Origin: JBDHUW01 sp964642385 | GTDB taxonomy: Bacteria > Patescibacteriota > Gracilibacteria > Absconditabacterales > Absconditicoccaceae | NCBI GenBank assembly: GCA_964642385.1 | Contig: CAZXON010000005.1 | Location: 8,859 to 72,858, forward strand | Direction: 5' to 3' | DNA length: 64,000 nt | In this document: piece by piece, positions 1 through 10,663 of the stretch | Position numbering within the stretch: position 1 is the stretch's first letter | How the letters are laid out: each line of letters starts with the position of its first letter | Notes under the pieces: model-generated | Database searches by the model: none | What the model was told of the DNA's origin: nothing | What the model saw: only the letters and a program-made list of their open reading frames with translations | Position numbers and translations under genes: made by a program

Positions 1-135
1 TTGAGAGCAAATGCCGCAAATAGTTGAGTTATAGGAAAATATGGTTCTAAGGTGTCTTTAAGAATTGATGTGCCCGCGTGGCAAGCCATAGGTACATACT
101 CTACTAACTTAGTATATACGCTTATTGAAAATTAA
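1..135 (+). CDS. C-terminal end of a surface or secreted protein (5' truncated by window edge)
   Basis: Only the last 44 codons are present, so no function can be assigned. Reading TGA as Gly, the frame is open from base 1 and ends ...IGTYSTNLVYTLIEN followed by TAA. A closing beta-strand of this GTYS...TYTLIE form is common at the C-terminus of secreted beta-sandwich surface proteins, which is an inference from composition. It contains one TGA codon at a position reading N-S-G-V. It converges with the secreted protein that follows on the minus strand, 12 bases away. Confidence 0.6.
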
Positions 136-147
136 TAGAAATATTGT

Positions 148-1257
148 TTATCGTTTTCTGAATGCCTCTTCTTCTGGAGAGGTTTTTTTGATTACCAATT
201 TCTTCTTTTTTATTTTTTTTGCGATAAGCAAAGACGAGCCGACCAATAAAATAATTAGTAAAGCATAGATACCCATTACTCGTCGTGCTGGGAAAAGAAA
301 GAAAGTAAAATCCTGTTTTTGCAATGAGGAATCTGTGCTGTTAAGATCTGTTCATTCGGCGCCAACTAAATTGTGTTGAACCTTAATCTCTACCAGATAT
401 TTCCCTTTGTAAAAAGGCAAATCTTTTATCGGATATTCTATCACCATTGAATCTTGTCAATAAAGCACCCCTGAAGCTAGGACGATATTGTTTTGAATAA
501 ATTTGCCAAACCATGTTTTTATGGTCGCAGATATTTGGAATTGTTCATTTACGAATCCAGTATTTCCCATACCAATCACCAAAGAATCAACATCTTTGTT
601 GTGGGTTACAAGAATCTTTGCGGGAGATGACACAATGTTACTAGCATTTAATTTCCATTTATCTCAAGAGTAGTTTTTCATATCTATAAGTCAGAGGCTA
701 GACACATAATCACCAGTTACTTCAATATCTATTGTGTTTGCTTTACGATTTACTATCTGAAACATGCCTTCATCATTAGCATTCCCTTCACTTACAGTTA
801 ACGTTATGCATCCATTTAGCATTCCAACAAATCAAGAAGGAATATTAATGAATCAGTATTGCGTTACGCTACCAAGTGGAGGCAACGCAATTATATCAGA
901 ATCACTTTTGGTTTGGATGTTTCAAGATTCGCTTTTTCCAACATCAGCCATGTCTCAACTAAGAGTCACGAACTTAGTAAAATATCCATCTGATGTTGTT
1001 TTACACGCTTTTACAGAATGCTCTCAGACGCTCATTTCTCAGTCAACAAGTCCAATTTTTATACTACCAGCGCTATTTGATAAATTAGTTAACGTAAAGC
1101 AAAATCATGTTTGGGTGCCTCAACTCGCTTGAACGTGAAGCTGGTTTTGCCCATCACAAAAATTCAGGTCCACATAACCCAAATCAAAACCTTGTGCGTA
1201 GGTGATAGAAACGAACGCAAAGGCAAAACCAAAGATAGCAAGGAGTAGTTTTTTCAT
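148..1257 (-). CDS. Secreted protein with signal peptide and C-terminal membrane anchor, unknown function
   Basis: A 369-residue protein once TGA is read as Gly. It opens with a clear signal peptide (MKKLLL, a hydrophobic run ending near residue 20 at TYA-Q), continues as a beta-rich extracellular part with no motif I recognise, and ends with one hydrophobic segment at about residues 320-342 followed by a lysine-rich tail (KKIKKKK), so it is probably cell-surface anchored with a short cytoplasmic tail. This layout resembles surface proteins with an extracellular sandwich domain, but no family is claimed. The start is the only ATG before the signal peptide. There is no Shine-Dalgarno sequence. 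Confidence 0.7.
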
Positions 1258-1350
1258 AAGACAGGAAAAATATATAAAGTTTACTCTAGATGTATATCAA
1301 AGCGGCCAAGAAAGTAAAGAGAAGGAGAACTGCACATCAACCAAAACTAG

Positions 1351-1378
1351 TTGACAAATAATATTTTTATGGTATAAT
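1351..1378 (+). promoter_or_regulatory. Sigma70-type promoter for the 189-aa protein
   Basis: Consensus -35 TTGACA and -10 TATAAT separated by 16 bases. It precedes an ATG at 1420 by about 41 bases. The leader between them is AT-rich and has no GGAGG-like element. Confidence 0.75.
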
Positions 1379-1419
1379 CAAAGAAGTAGAAATATTTTAT
1401 CTATTATAAATAAGAAAAA

Positions 1420-1989
1420 ATGGAAGATATTGAAAAAGATCGCATTGAGGAAGATAATGTGGAATATGAAGTTGAGATTGAGGCAGAAAACGATCAAACA
1501 AATTGAAAAAAAAGAATGGACAATGTGGAAGAAAGATGAAAAGAACTACAGGATGCGCTCAATAACTCACTAGAAGATTCGTTAAGTTATGTCAGATATT
1601 TTTTGACGAAAGAATGAAAAAGAGAATACGATGAAGTATGATTTTCTCGCTACATAAAAAACATTGCAAGCTTGGAAGAAGATTGAGAAGACATAGAAGT
1701 TTTCAAAAAACTTATGGCTAGAATTATCCTTCTAATGCAGAGCGGGCAGATGACTGTTGATGTAAAAAGAGACAGGAAACAAGAAAAAATTTCAAGCAAG
1801 CAGATAAGAGAAAACGAGAAAGAAATAATAGAATTTTATGAAGACAGACTGAATGTAATTTGGAATGGGAACCCCCCTCAAAGCATAAATACAATGAAAT
1901 ATGTGATCGACACATTGATTGAAATAGCAAAACTCGGCTGAGACATATTGGAACACACAAAGAAATTACTCAACCAAAAACGATTTTAA
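1420..1989 (+). CDS. Small highly charged hypothetical protein
   Basis: A 189-residue protein rich in Glu, Lys and Asp, with several TGA-encoded glycines in its first half. I do not recognise a family. The N-terminal 40 residues are strongly acidic and the rest looks helical or coiled-coil; there is no signal peptide or membrane segment, so it is likely cytoplasmic. It is monocistronic: a strong promoter lies upstream (1351-1378) and a hairpin terminator follows its TAA within a few bases. The first ATG after the promoter is used. Without recoding it would appear as a 75-codon fragment starting at 1714. Confidence 0.7.
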
Positions 1990-1991
1990 AA

Positions 1992-2030
1992 AAACGCCGG
2001 CTTGCTAACCGGCGTTTCCCTATTTTATCA
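1992..2030. terminator. Bidirectional hairpin terminator
   Basis: A perfect 9-bp stem AAACGCCGG / CCGGCGTTT with an 8-base loop lies between two convergent genes. An A-run precedes it and a T-rich stretch follows, so it can terminate transcription from both sides. Confidence 0.8.
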
Positions 2031-2038
2031 ATGTTTGA

Positions 2039-3184
2039 CTACCCTATTGATTGCATCATTTTTTTTGCAAGCCCCATTTTGAATGACATTAACGCTCCCA
2101 TAGCAAAAAATACAGCAATATAATCTACCCCACTTATTACAGCAAATAAGAATGCGACTAATAATACCGCAAGAATTATTTTCCATCGCTGTGCTTTTTC
2201 TAATCCGCCCATAAATTTTTCTACCATCCAAGACGCAAGAACTGCTGTACTAGCCATACCGCCCACAAATAATAATGCACCATATAAACATGCAAGAATA
2301 GCAGCGATAGGCAGACCAATCACACTAAGAGCGATAAAGAATATCACTATCGGCATACACGTATACACCAAAAATCATGTTAAAAGACTCATTCGAGGTT
2401 TTTTTCTCAGAATTGTGCTTACTCCGACGAAGAACTTTCTGGATACAAAAATCATAATTGCTCCAAAAAGAGCCATAACAAACCACTTATAAAGTATATA
2501 TCCCGTTACCAATGCAAAGAATCAATTTTTAAATTCTTTTTTATCAATACTCTTGTCTCATTTCGTAAGTTTGTAGTCCACTGCCCCACTTGAAAGACCT
2601 TCAAGTGCGACATTTTTGGTTGGTGCTTTGTAGTTGATTGATCAACCAACCTTTGCTCCAGAAGAAAGTGTGATTTCCTCAAAAGAAGTTAACAGGTTTC
2701 CTTTTATCTCTGAGCCTAAATTGAGAACACTAGATCGAATTTTTGCATTTCCGTTTACAGTTCATTTGATATCTACCTTAGCACCTCATACAACAAGGTC
2801 TCATCAAACAACCACATTTGGTGCGATGATTACATTTGCTGCTGCTATGAGAAGATCGCCGCCTACATTTTGATTTACATAGACATTTGCTGCTGCTATT
2901 CTAACATCGCCAGCGACATTTGCATCTATACTAATACTACTAGCTGCTCATCGAACATCGCCTTGCACTGGTGCAGTTATGCGAAGTTCATTACCTGCGG
3001 CTCCAGCAAGATCACCTCCAAGTTCTTGCGAAATACTTACCGACTCTCATCCCACATATAAATTTCACGCAACAGGAGCAGACAAAGTAAACATGCCCTG
3101 GGCTCAAGTAAATGTAGATTCCGCAAATACAGGACTAACTCAAGCGATTAACACAAGTGCGCAGAAAAGAAAAATCTTTTTCAT
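2039..3184 (-). CDS. Bactofilin-like secreted/membrane protein (signal peptide, repetitive beta-helix, membrane domain)
   Basis: A 381-residue protein. A signal peptide (MKKIFLFCALVLIA, cleavage near VFA-E) is followed by about 170 residues of short repeats of the type GDVRIAAANVYVNQNVGGDL and VVGGDLVVGGAKVDIKGTV. This pattern is typical of the right-handed beta-helix of bactofilins and polymer-forming cytoskeletal domains. From about residue 225 to the end there are four or more hydrophobic segments. Many repeat glycines are TGA. In the family the beta-helix polymerises; here it should lie outside the membrane because of the signal peptide. It is downstream of the structured RNA and the pilus operon and is probably involved in the cell envelope; the exact role is unknown. 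Confidence 0.75.
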
Positions 3185-3262
3185 AATAAACATAAAAAAT
3201 AATAAAAGATATATTTCAAGAATATGATTATAAAAAGGATTTTCTAGTGTAATTATAATACG

Positions 3263-3312
3263 AAAAAAGAGGGTGTCGACAGCTTAATAGTAGACACACC
3301 TCTTTGAAAAAA
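3263..3312 (-). terminator. Terminator of the structured RNA
   Basis: On the minus strand an AGAGG..GTGTC arm pairs with a GACAC..CCTCT arm across a loop of about 9 bases, with small bulges, and six T follow (the A-run at 3263-3268 on the plus strand). This marks the likely RNA 3' end. Confidence 0.7.
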
Positions 3313-3506
3313 GTTGTTCGTCTCCGTGCAAAACGGATTTGAACGCCACTAATCGTGGCTTATAAGTAATGGTTGTTTTTTTCCCGAATTAACCGAGGTG
3401 GTTTTGTATTGGTAAGTAGTGTTTCTACTTCATTTGACCTCGGCGCTTTCCCAGTCAATAACATTGCCATTATCCTGTCTGATTAACGCTATAATCAGTT
3501 GCAGGG
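3263..3506 (-). ncRNA. Candidate structured non-coding RNA, family unknown
   Basis: A stretch of about 245 bases on the minus strand has a strong promoter at its 5' side, a terminator hairpin at its 3' side and no plausible reading frame. It folds into several helices: CTGATTA/TAATCAG nested in CCTG/CAGG (3474-3505), CCGAGGT/ACCTCGG (3393-3443) with GTAG/CTAC inside, GCCAC/GTGGC (3345-3359), and GTTC..TCCGT/ACGGA..GAAC (3316-3344). I found no tmRNA acceptor domain, RNase P GGAAAG/ACAGAA core or SRP loop. It lies inside an otherwise co-oriented pilus and envelope gene cluster. Identity unknown. Confidence 0.6.
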
Positions 3507-3511
3507 AGTCT

Positions 3512-3539
3512 AATGTATTTTTTATAGTAGCAATGTCAA
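3512..3539 (-). promoter_or_regulatory. Promoter of the structured RNA
   Basis: On the minus strand, -35 TTGACA and -10 TACATT are separated by 16 bases. Transcription would begin near 3505, just before the first helix of the RNA. The bactofilin-like gene downstream is separated from it by the terminator. Confidence 0.65.
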
Positions 3540-3632
3540 GAGTAATTTTAGAATTTATCCTGAAGGCATTGGTAGTATTTGGTGAAAAAACAATCTCTGA
3601 GGATCAAAAAATTGTTAATAGCAACAAAAAAT

Positions 3633-4424
3633 TTAATTTGTTGCAGTACCGGGGCTTGCAGCGCGAAGTTGCGTTCTCACTGCTAACAATTTTTCAAGAT
3701 TGTTACTTTTGAAAAGCATGAAATTTTCAATTATGGTTTCGCGATTTTGGGTTAATACAGAAGACAGTGTTGTTGTTGCATTTTGTACTTTTTCTATTCT
3801 AGAAAGCATTGCTTTATATGCGTTTATATCAATTCTTGCATTGGTTTGGCAAACTCCACTTACATGAGCATCTGACAATCATTGCATCATGTCCTGTTCA
3901 TCCCCTCAGTTCAAACCTTGGTAAAACATACTATCTGCAATTGATTTTTGAGATGAACAAGAATTAAAAATAATTGTTTGTTCCTGAATTATATTTTGTA
4001 AATCCATTGCATAATTTATACTCAATCATTGATAGTAAATTAACTGATTTGTAAATGTGTCTAAAGCAGCTGCCTTATTGCTCGCATTTTCAAGATAGAC
4101 TAATATGTCTGTATACAATAAACGTTGTGACGCAGACAAAAAACCTGGAATTGAATCACTTTCTCCATTTGATTGAGTTGAATTACTCCCAACCATGCGT
4201 AATCATTCGCCAATTCTATTGTGTGTTGTTAAAACATCTATGATTACATCTGTCATCGTTTCATTTGGCACATATCTTTTTTCTTGCAAGGATTCGTTTT
4301 TTGTTTGTGTTCGTAATCCAAACCAAGAAAATCCGTTTGTGTTTTTGGTTCCAGAAAATAACATAATACCTCATATGAGCACCATTCAAATTCGAAATAT
4401 TCTACTTGTAAGGATTTTGCGCAT
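3633..4424 (-). CDS. Hypothetical membrane-anchored protein at the end of the type IV pilus operon
   Basis: A 263-residue protein with a basic N-terminus (MRKILTSRIFRIG) and one hydrophobic segment at residues 9-24, so it is either an uncleaved anchor or a signal peptide. The remainder is polar and mostly helical, with two cysteines in the second half. I do not recognise a family. It starts 9 bases after pilC ends, which places it in the pilB-pilC operon, so a role in pilus assembly or a minor structural part is likely by context only. TGA codons supply Gly at several sites, including two in the hydrophobic segment. Confidence 0.65.
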
Positions 4425-4433
4425 TTGTTTTTT

Positions 4434-5522
4434 TTAGTTGATAGTGTTAACAAGATCGGCCATAGGTAAGAATATGGATGCCACAATTCATCAAATTATT
4501 ACTGCAATAAATGCCATGAGAAGCGGTTCGATTAAACTCATTAAAGCTTTTATTTGCGTATCGAGGGAATCATTGTAAAATATCGACATTCTCAAGAGCA
4601 CTTCATCAATATTACCCGTCGTTTCTCAAACAAGTACAATTTGTACTAAAATTGGATCAAACAATGAATCTCATTCCATAGAATCGGCAAATCAAAATCA
4701 CGCTTCAAGATCTTTTCTGATGCTCATCGCCTTTTTCTTGTAGGAGTAATTTTCAAAAATTTCTGCCATTTGTTCGAGCGAAACAACTGGATTTACTCAT
4801 GCTTTGTAAAAATCCGAGAGGAGTTTTGAAAACCTATAAAGATAGAACGTCTTAACAACATTCCTCAAAAGTGGTATTTTTAAAGTTAAATTATCAACAA
4901 TAATTTTAAATGGAAGAAAATATTTATATAAAGATCATATCGTCACAATGGACCCTCATATAATAATTGCAATAATCCACCAGTAGCTTTGCATAAATTC
5001 TGAAGCATTCAGCATAATTTGTGTGATCTGTGGTAACTCTTTACCAGCGAACAATCATACGAATGTTGGAATAACTTTTACCAAAAGAACTATAACCGCA
5101 ACAACAGAAAATCATAGTAGCATCACTGGATATGTTAATGCGCCTTTCACTTTTCCTTGAATCCTTTGAAAGTTTTCTAGCTCCTGTGCTTCATTCATGA
5201 GTGCGTCTGGCATATTACCAATTGATTCTGATGCCCTAATCAACTCTATTTCATCAGGACCAAAAAATCATTTATGTTGCTCCATCGAAGTTGCAAAAGA
5301 TGATCCTTGATTAATTTCATCAATTAAATCCTGTATAACAACCTTCATACCATAATTTTGTTCTGATTGATAGATGGAAACTAAGGCCTCACGCAATCCT
5401 AAACCAGCTTTTTGCGATACTGCCAAAAGTCTGAAAAATACGGTTTTATTTTTCAACGTTGGTTTATTCATGTACCACATGATTTTTCATAAGATTGACT
5501 GGTTTTCTTGAACTAATGACAT
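4434..5522 (-). CDS. pilC: Type IV pilus inner-membrane platform protein PilC (GspF family)
   Basis: A 362-residue member of the GspF/PilC family, the membrane platform that couples the assembly ATPase to pilin extrusion. It has the usual two cytoplasmic repeats, each with the family pattern (K...FF..L......G, then the second copy with PLLRNVVKTFYLYRFSKLLS and GETTGNIDEVL), and three long hydrophobic segments at about residues 130-150, 180-200 and 335-355. The length is close to the usual 400 but the N-terminus is short. The start is the ATG reading MSLVQENQ, since an in-frame TGA (Gly) lies between it and the later ATGs. It follows pilB by 26 bases. Confidence 0.9.
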
Positions 5523-5548
5523 ATTAGGATAATCAATAATTAAATGCT

Positions 5549-6862
5549 TTATCTATGAGTTACAATTCTATAAATTTCTTCCAACGTGGTAATCCCTCTT
5601 ATTATCTTAAAGACACCATCTCTTTCTAGATTTATCATTCATTTGGAAAGAGCAAACTTTTCAATCTCAAACGCTGTTTTGCCTTGCAATAAAAGATTCT
5701 TGATATCATCATTATATTCCATCACCTCAAAAATACCCATTCTTGACTTATATCTTGAGCCATTGCAGACAGGACATACTTCACCATTTGAGGTTTTTCA
5801 TGTCCCCATTTTTACCTTCCCAGCAGTAAAATTTTGCCAATCCACCTGATCTATTCCTCTTTTTTTGAGTTCAGATAAGAGCGAATCTTTATCCATTTTA
5901 CTTAACGTATCTTTTGCATATCAAAACTGTTTGTCTTTTGACATATCCACAAGTTCACTACAAGCTGTACAACACTTTCTAACCAAACGTTGTGCCATAA
6001 CAAAGTTAAATGTACCTGCGATCATAAAAGGCTTAGCTCACAAGTTTGTTACTCTAGTAATTGTCTCTGCTGATGAGTTCGTATGTATTGTAGAAAAAAC
6101 CAAATGTCATGTCATGGCTGCTTCCATTGCCATATCTAATGTTTCTTTGTCACGTATCTCTCAAACCATGATAATATCAGGATCTTGACGCAGTGCTGCA
6201 CGAAGTCATGTTGCAAACGTATATCCAATATCAGATCTTATTTGAGATTGCGAAAGTCACATCATTTTGTTCTCAACCGGATCTTCGTATGTTATAATAT
6301 TTACATTTACTCTATTTACATGATCCAAGGCCGCATACAGTGTTGCTGTTTTACCTGAACCAGTAGGCCCAGTATTAAGAATAATCCCATTTGGATATTC
6401 TAGCTGGCGCATGATAAGATCGTTGTTTGTCCCCTCTATACCTAGTTCTGATAGTTTCGGTATGCTTTTTGATTTATCCACGATACGCATTACTAACTTT
6501 TCTCACCAAATTGTTGGTAATGTTGATGCACGCAGATCGATCTCCTTATTTGTTAATGTGATAGTAGAAACACGCGCATCTTGTGGTATTCTTTTTTCAT
6601 CTGGACGCATTTGTCATGATTCTATTTTGAATTTAGCTATGATACTTTCATGTATTGTTTTGGGATATTGAATGAGTTCAAACAACAAGCCATCTATTCT
6701 CAATCTTATTCTCCCAAAATTTTCAAATGGTTCAATATGAATATCCGAAGCGAGTTCTTCTACACCTATTGTCAAAAGATTATCAAAAAGCTTAATTGTA
6801 TCTGCTTGTACAATTGCATCTTGGAGCGCTTTTCTGTATGTCTCTGTAGTTTTTGTAACCAT
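5549..6862 (-). CDS. pilB: Type IV pilus assembly ATPase PilB (GspE/VirB11 superfamily)
   Basis: A 437-residue ATPase powering pilus extension at the cytoplasmic face. Walker A GPTGSGKT is at about residues 165-172; the Asp box ITYEDPVE, the Walker B region DPDIIMVGEIRD and the His box TGHLVFSTIHTN follow in order. A tetracysteine zinc motif (CTAC...CPVC) lies near residues 285-360, which is characteristic of PilB/GspE rather than PilT. It is shorter than the usual 550-570 because the N-terminal MshEN-type domain is absent; an in-frame TAA nine bases before the ATG fixes the start. It is co-transcribed with the two membrane proteins upstream and with pilC. Confidence 0.93.
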
Positions 6863-6894
6863 TATGTTTTAGGAGTCGCTTGGAAATAAATTTT

Positions 6895-8277
6895 TTATTT
6901 TGTTGACTGGCACATGTTATTCTCTGAGAGCATTCTATACAAACTAAATAGTTGCACTGTTTTTTGGAATCAAGGCAATGAGTCATATTTTTGATTGATC
7001 GCATCAAACGCATCTCTTAGCTGTGCTAAATCTTTGCTTTTTTCATTACTTATTTGAGAGATAGAAGAAGCCTGTTTGATAACCTCATCAAGTTGTGCTA
7101 ATGCAACGGATGGACTAAGCACTATATCATTAGCACATTTAGCTCCTAAGAAAGCAGCGATTTGTTGGACCTCTGCATCGGACATTGATTTTCAATATGC
7201 CTCAACACTTATTTGTCAATCATAAGAACCATCATTTTGCTTTTGGAAAACAAAGGATTTTACATTCATCATCGGAGGAAGGTTTTTCATAAACATTCTA
7301 AGTTCATATTCTTTGTTGGCTGCATCTGCTCCTAAAGAGTATGCAAAAGGAGGTATCGCTCTCATCTTCTCTCTAAATGTGTAGTAGCAATCTGACATTT
7401 TCATATCGTCTTCACAGTTTGCAGTGAGTTTAATAGCTTTTACAATATCATTATTTGTAATATATTTATCCTTTTTTTCTGGATTATCTGCTTCAGGGTC
7501 TGCTATCCATGCGCTTATTCTTTTTCAGATTTCTGAATCAACTGTCGTATTGTGTTTTTCTTTCAAAACACCCCACAAATTGAAAAAGAAGGTGTTTATA
7601 AGTGCGACATTGTCTTTGTTTGAAGTAATTGACATCTTATCGATAAAAAGGAGAAATGAACGTTTCGTCTTAGCTGTGAATGACACATCAAATGAAATAG
7701 AAAAGGTTCCGTTTGATCCCTCGCTAACTGAGCCAACATTTATGCTTTTGATGTCATTATTCAAAGAATCAACTCCAATATTTTTGAAGAAATCCGTCCA
7801 TTGTGAGATAAGATTTACATCTAAATATGTGTTGTTTTGAAGAAATTTTTTTCCTATAAGTGTTTCATCAATTTCATTTGTATATTGGTCTTTCCATATA
7901 TTCAAAGGCGGCAGAAGAGTATGTTGGAGAAGATTTTCAAATGGTTGTTGAATCTCCCTAGAGTATGTTTCTATTTGTTTGTGTTGACTCGTTTTGTTTA
8001 GGTACAAACTTTCAACTTCAGTAATCGTCGTACTTGAATTTTGGTCTTGTGGAAATCAATTAGTAGATTTAAGGTTATTTTTGATTTGCGGATACAACGA
8101 AAGCTGATCTAAAGTGACTGATTTTTGTTGCATTGAGATATAATAGCTCACAAGAAAATATCAAGAAACCAATATGGCGATTGCAACAACTCATATTGCC
8201 ATATGCAGCATGAGAAGAATTGTTTTTAAAGAGAATCATTTTTTTATTTTCTGGGGAGCGACTCATATTATAGGCAT
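6895..8277 (-). CDS. Membrane protein of the type IV pilus operon (possible PilN/PilO-like assembly factor)
   Basis: A 460-residue bitopic protein: about 20 basic cytoplasmic residues (MPIIGVAPQKIKKG), one membrane helix at about residues 25-50, and a long extracytoplasmic part with predicted helices and alternating polar strands. There is no motif I recognise. Its position directly before pilB, with a 32-base gap, and the single-pass layout fit the alignment proteins PilN and PilO of other systems, but it is more than twice their usual length, so this is an inference from context. The start is an ATG followed by three TGA-encoded glycines in the first 30 codons; reading TGA as stop leaves only fragments. 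Confidence 0.7.
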
Positions 8278-8319
8278 CTTGTAAGAGGAAAAGAAAAATA
8301 AATATTTCGGTAATTGCAA

Positions 8320-10020
8320 TTATTCAATAGGTCCATCAGGAGTTCAAATATCTCTAGATGGTTCCTTTTCAGCATAATCTCTAAGGTCTCACCTATCTAT
8401 TGTTGGATTTTCTCTAGCTGTTGGTAGCGTAGAGCTTTCTTGTCATATTGTATTTAAGTTTATATTATCTTGTGGAGCGATAGAGTTTTCAATTTTTGGA
8501 TTAATTAAATTTGAAATATTCTTCTGTCCCATATCAGTGAAGTCATAAATTTCTCTTTGAACATTAGATTGTAGTGGAAGTTGAAAACTAAACGATGAAG
8601 AATTTACAACATAAGTTTCTCAACCAACTTTTATTTTCTTTTTGTTTACTTTTAAAGAGCTAATGTTGATAGCGTCTGTGAGCACGTATCTACTTTCTCT
8701 AAGATTATTGATGATGCTTGTCACCAAGTAAATATGTGGGTTTAGTATTTTCTTTTTTTTGCTTAGCTCATCTTCATCATTTTTTATTGTGTTGATTTCT
8801 ATGCTCAGATTGATTGTATTTTCAAGTGGATTTATGCTTTTCATAGAAATATCTAGCGAAGGCACGTCTGAGTTTTCTAATTTATCTTGGATAAGCTTCA
8901 TGGTTGCCAAAAACACCCTTTGATCAAAACCAGTTGTTGGATAGATTGAATAATATTTACTAAAATCTCAAATGGTTGTACAAGTAGTAGAGGTTTCATA
9001 TCCATTTAAATAACAAGATACAACATAATTATTTATATCTTTTTCTCATCTTTTGATAAATACATCTATCATTTCACTTAATTTATCTTGTGAAACAGAA
9101 GTAATAGCTGATAACTGAGTCATAAAACTATTTAAAGAGGAGAAAAAATTCAACGCTGTCGCAAATCTGACTGATTCAATAGAGATAATCCCTTTTTGTA
9201 TTGAGTTATTGAATCATCAACCTTCAGAGAGTTTTTGTAACTCGACAGGGAAAAATCATTGCTGAGATATAGTCTTCTTTAGCTCTTCATATTGGTCATA
9301 TTTGTTTGAAGTTTCTGTATATAAGTGAACAACTCACTTTCCTAGAATATCTTTTTTGGAAATGTAGTCTAACCTAGAATCATCAATTATTTCTGCGACA
9401 GCATTTGATCACGTTCATTTTGGGACAAGATTGTTTTCTGGATAGGTCGATGGGACAGGGTATCACAATAATTCCCTTGCTCAATAATATGCCTTTTCCA
9501 CTTGTGGCATATATTTTTCCAAAGAAGTGGGGATGGTTTGCGAGTCTTTATAACGCAAAAAAGCATAAAAAAGTCCAACAACAAATAACACCAAACACAA
9601 TAGAACTAATAGTGCAAGATTATTGGCTATTCTTTGAGGCATTTTCTTTTCTTTGATTATCTTCTGTTTATTTGTTTCTTTTTTCTCAATGTCCTCGCTT
9701 ACGCCAAAATCAACCTTTTTTGTATCAGTTGGTTTTGGTCATGCTGCAGAAATTAGCTCTTCTAGATCGTTTTCTAGAGAAACGTCTTTTTCTGATAGTT
9801 GCGTAGATGTTTTTGGAATCACGACAGGTGTTTTTTCAACCTGCGCACTATTTACGCTCTTGTCATCTTTTATTGGTTGTTCCTTAGCAGGAAGATTACT
9901 GTTCCCTTGAGTAGTCTTTGACGTCACCGATGATGCGATTTCAGTGGTTTCTTTTTCAGGCGTTCATGTGAAAAGATGCTTGTCTTCGGATGTGTTTGTG
10001 ATTTTTGTTTCCTCTACCAT
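8320..10020 (-). CDS. Large membrane protein, first gene of the type IV pilus operon
   Basis: A 566-residue protein of unknown family. Residues 1-130 are a disordered, charged region rich in Ser, Thr, Pro and Lys (MVEETKITNTSEDK...), followed by a basic patch (KIIKEKKMPQRIA) and one membrane helix at about residues 135-157 (LALLVLLCLVLFVVGLFYAF). The remaining 400 residues are extracytoplasmic, ending in a Pro/Thr-rich tail. It is followed after 42 bases by the second membrane protein and then pilB and pilC, so it may supply the function of PilM/PilN/PilO, for which no recognisable homologue is in this window. That assignment is contextual only. Confidence 0.7.
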
Positions 10021-10230
10021 TGCGAGTAATAAGATAGTAAATATAACACAATAATACATACTTTTGAAAATTGGGCAAAGTTCATCTATAAATAGAAAGA
10101 GTTTTGGGGATATTTATAAAGACATTTCTTTGAAAAATTATATAATTAGTTTTATTTGTTGTATATTTATTACTTTTTTTTAATATAATCGGAATAATCG
10201 GATTTCTTTACTCCTTTTCCAGACAAATCC

Positions 10231-10659
10231 ATGGCATCATGTTTAGAGTACGCATTAAAATACATAAGCGCATATCCGAAAACTGAGCAAGAGCTCAAAA
10301 CCAAGCTATTTACGAAAAAATACAACGAGAGTGACATAGATTTCACGCTCGATTTCTTGAAAAAGAAAGGATTTTTGGATGATGAGCAATTCGCTCGTTT
10401 ATACATCAACTCGGAACTTATCAAAAAAGGTAAAGTTCCTGAACTTGTCAGACAAAAATTACTTCAAAAATGAGTAGACAAAGATATTATCAAAGAATAT
10501 TTTGCAAAAGCAGAAGGTGAAATTCAGCAATGAATACACGAACGCATTCGCAAAGAGATAGACAAATTGAAGAAAAAAGGCGTAGAGTGATATGATATAA
10601 TGGTTAAAATATCACAAAAGGGGTATAAGATTAGCGACATTAAAAGTGCTTTAAAATAA
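10231..10659 (+). CDS. recX: RecX-family regulatory protein
   Basis: A 142-residue RecX homologue, which in other bacteria binds RecA and limits its filament growth. It shows the family's helical repeats: AxxYISAYPKTEQELKTKL near residue 10, then FLKKKGFLDDEQFARLYI and LVRQKLLQKG, matching the pattern of a tripeptide KGF/DDE..A near residue 45. The length is typical (140-160). The start is the first ATG after an in-frame TAA; a -10-like TATAAT lies at 10184-10189. It is not next to recA here. Four TGA codons read as Gly, which splits the gene if code 11 is used. It ends four bases before the methyltransferase. Confidence 0.85.
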
Positions 10660-10663
10660 GAAA

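Noticed and set aside
3263..3506. Structured RNA considered as tmRNA, RNase P or SRP RNA
   Set aside because: No tRNA-like acceptor/T-arm, no GGAAAG...ACAGAA pair and no SRP tetraloop region could be found. A GTTCAAATCC string resembles a T-loop but its stem does not pair.
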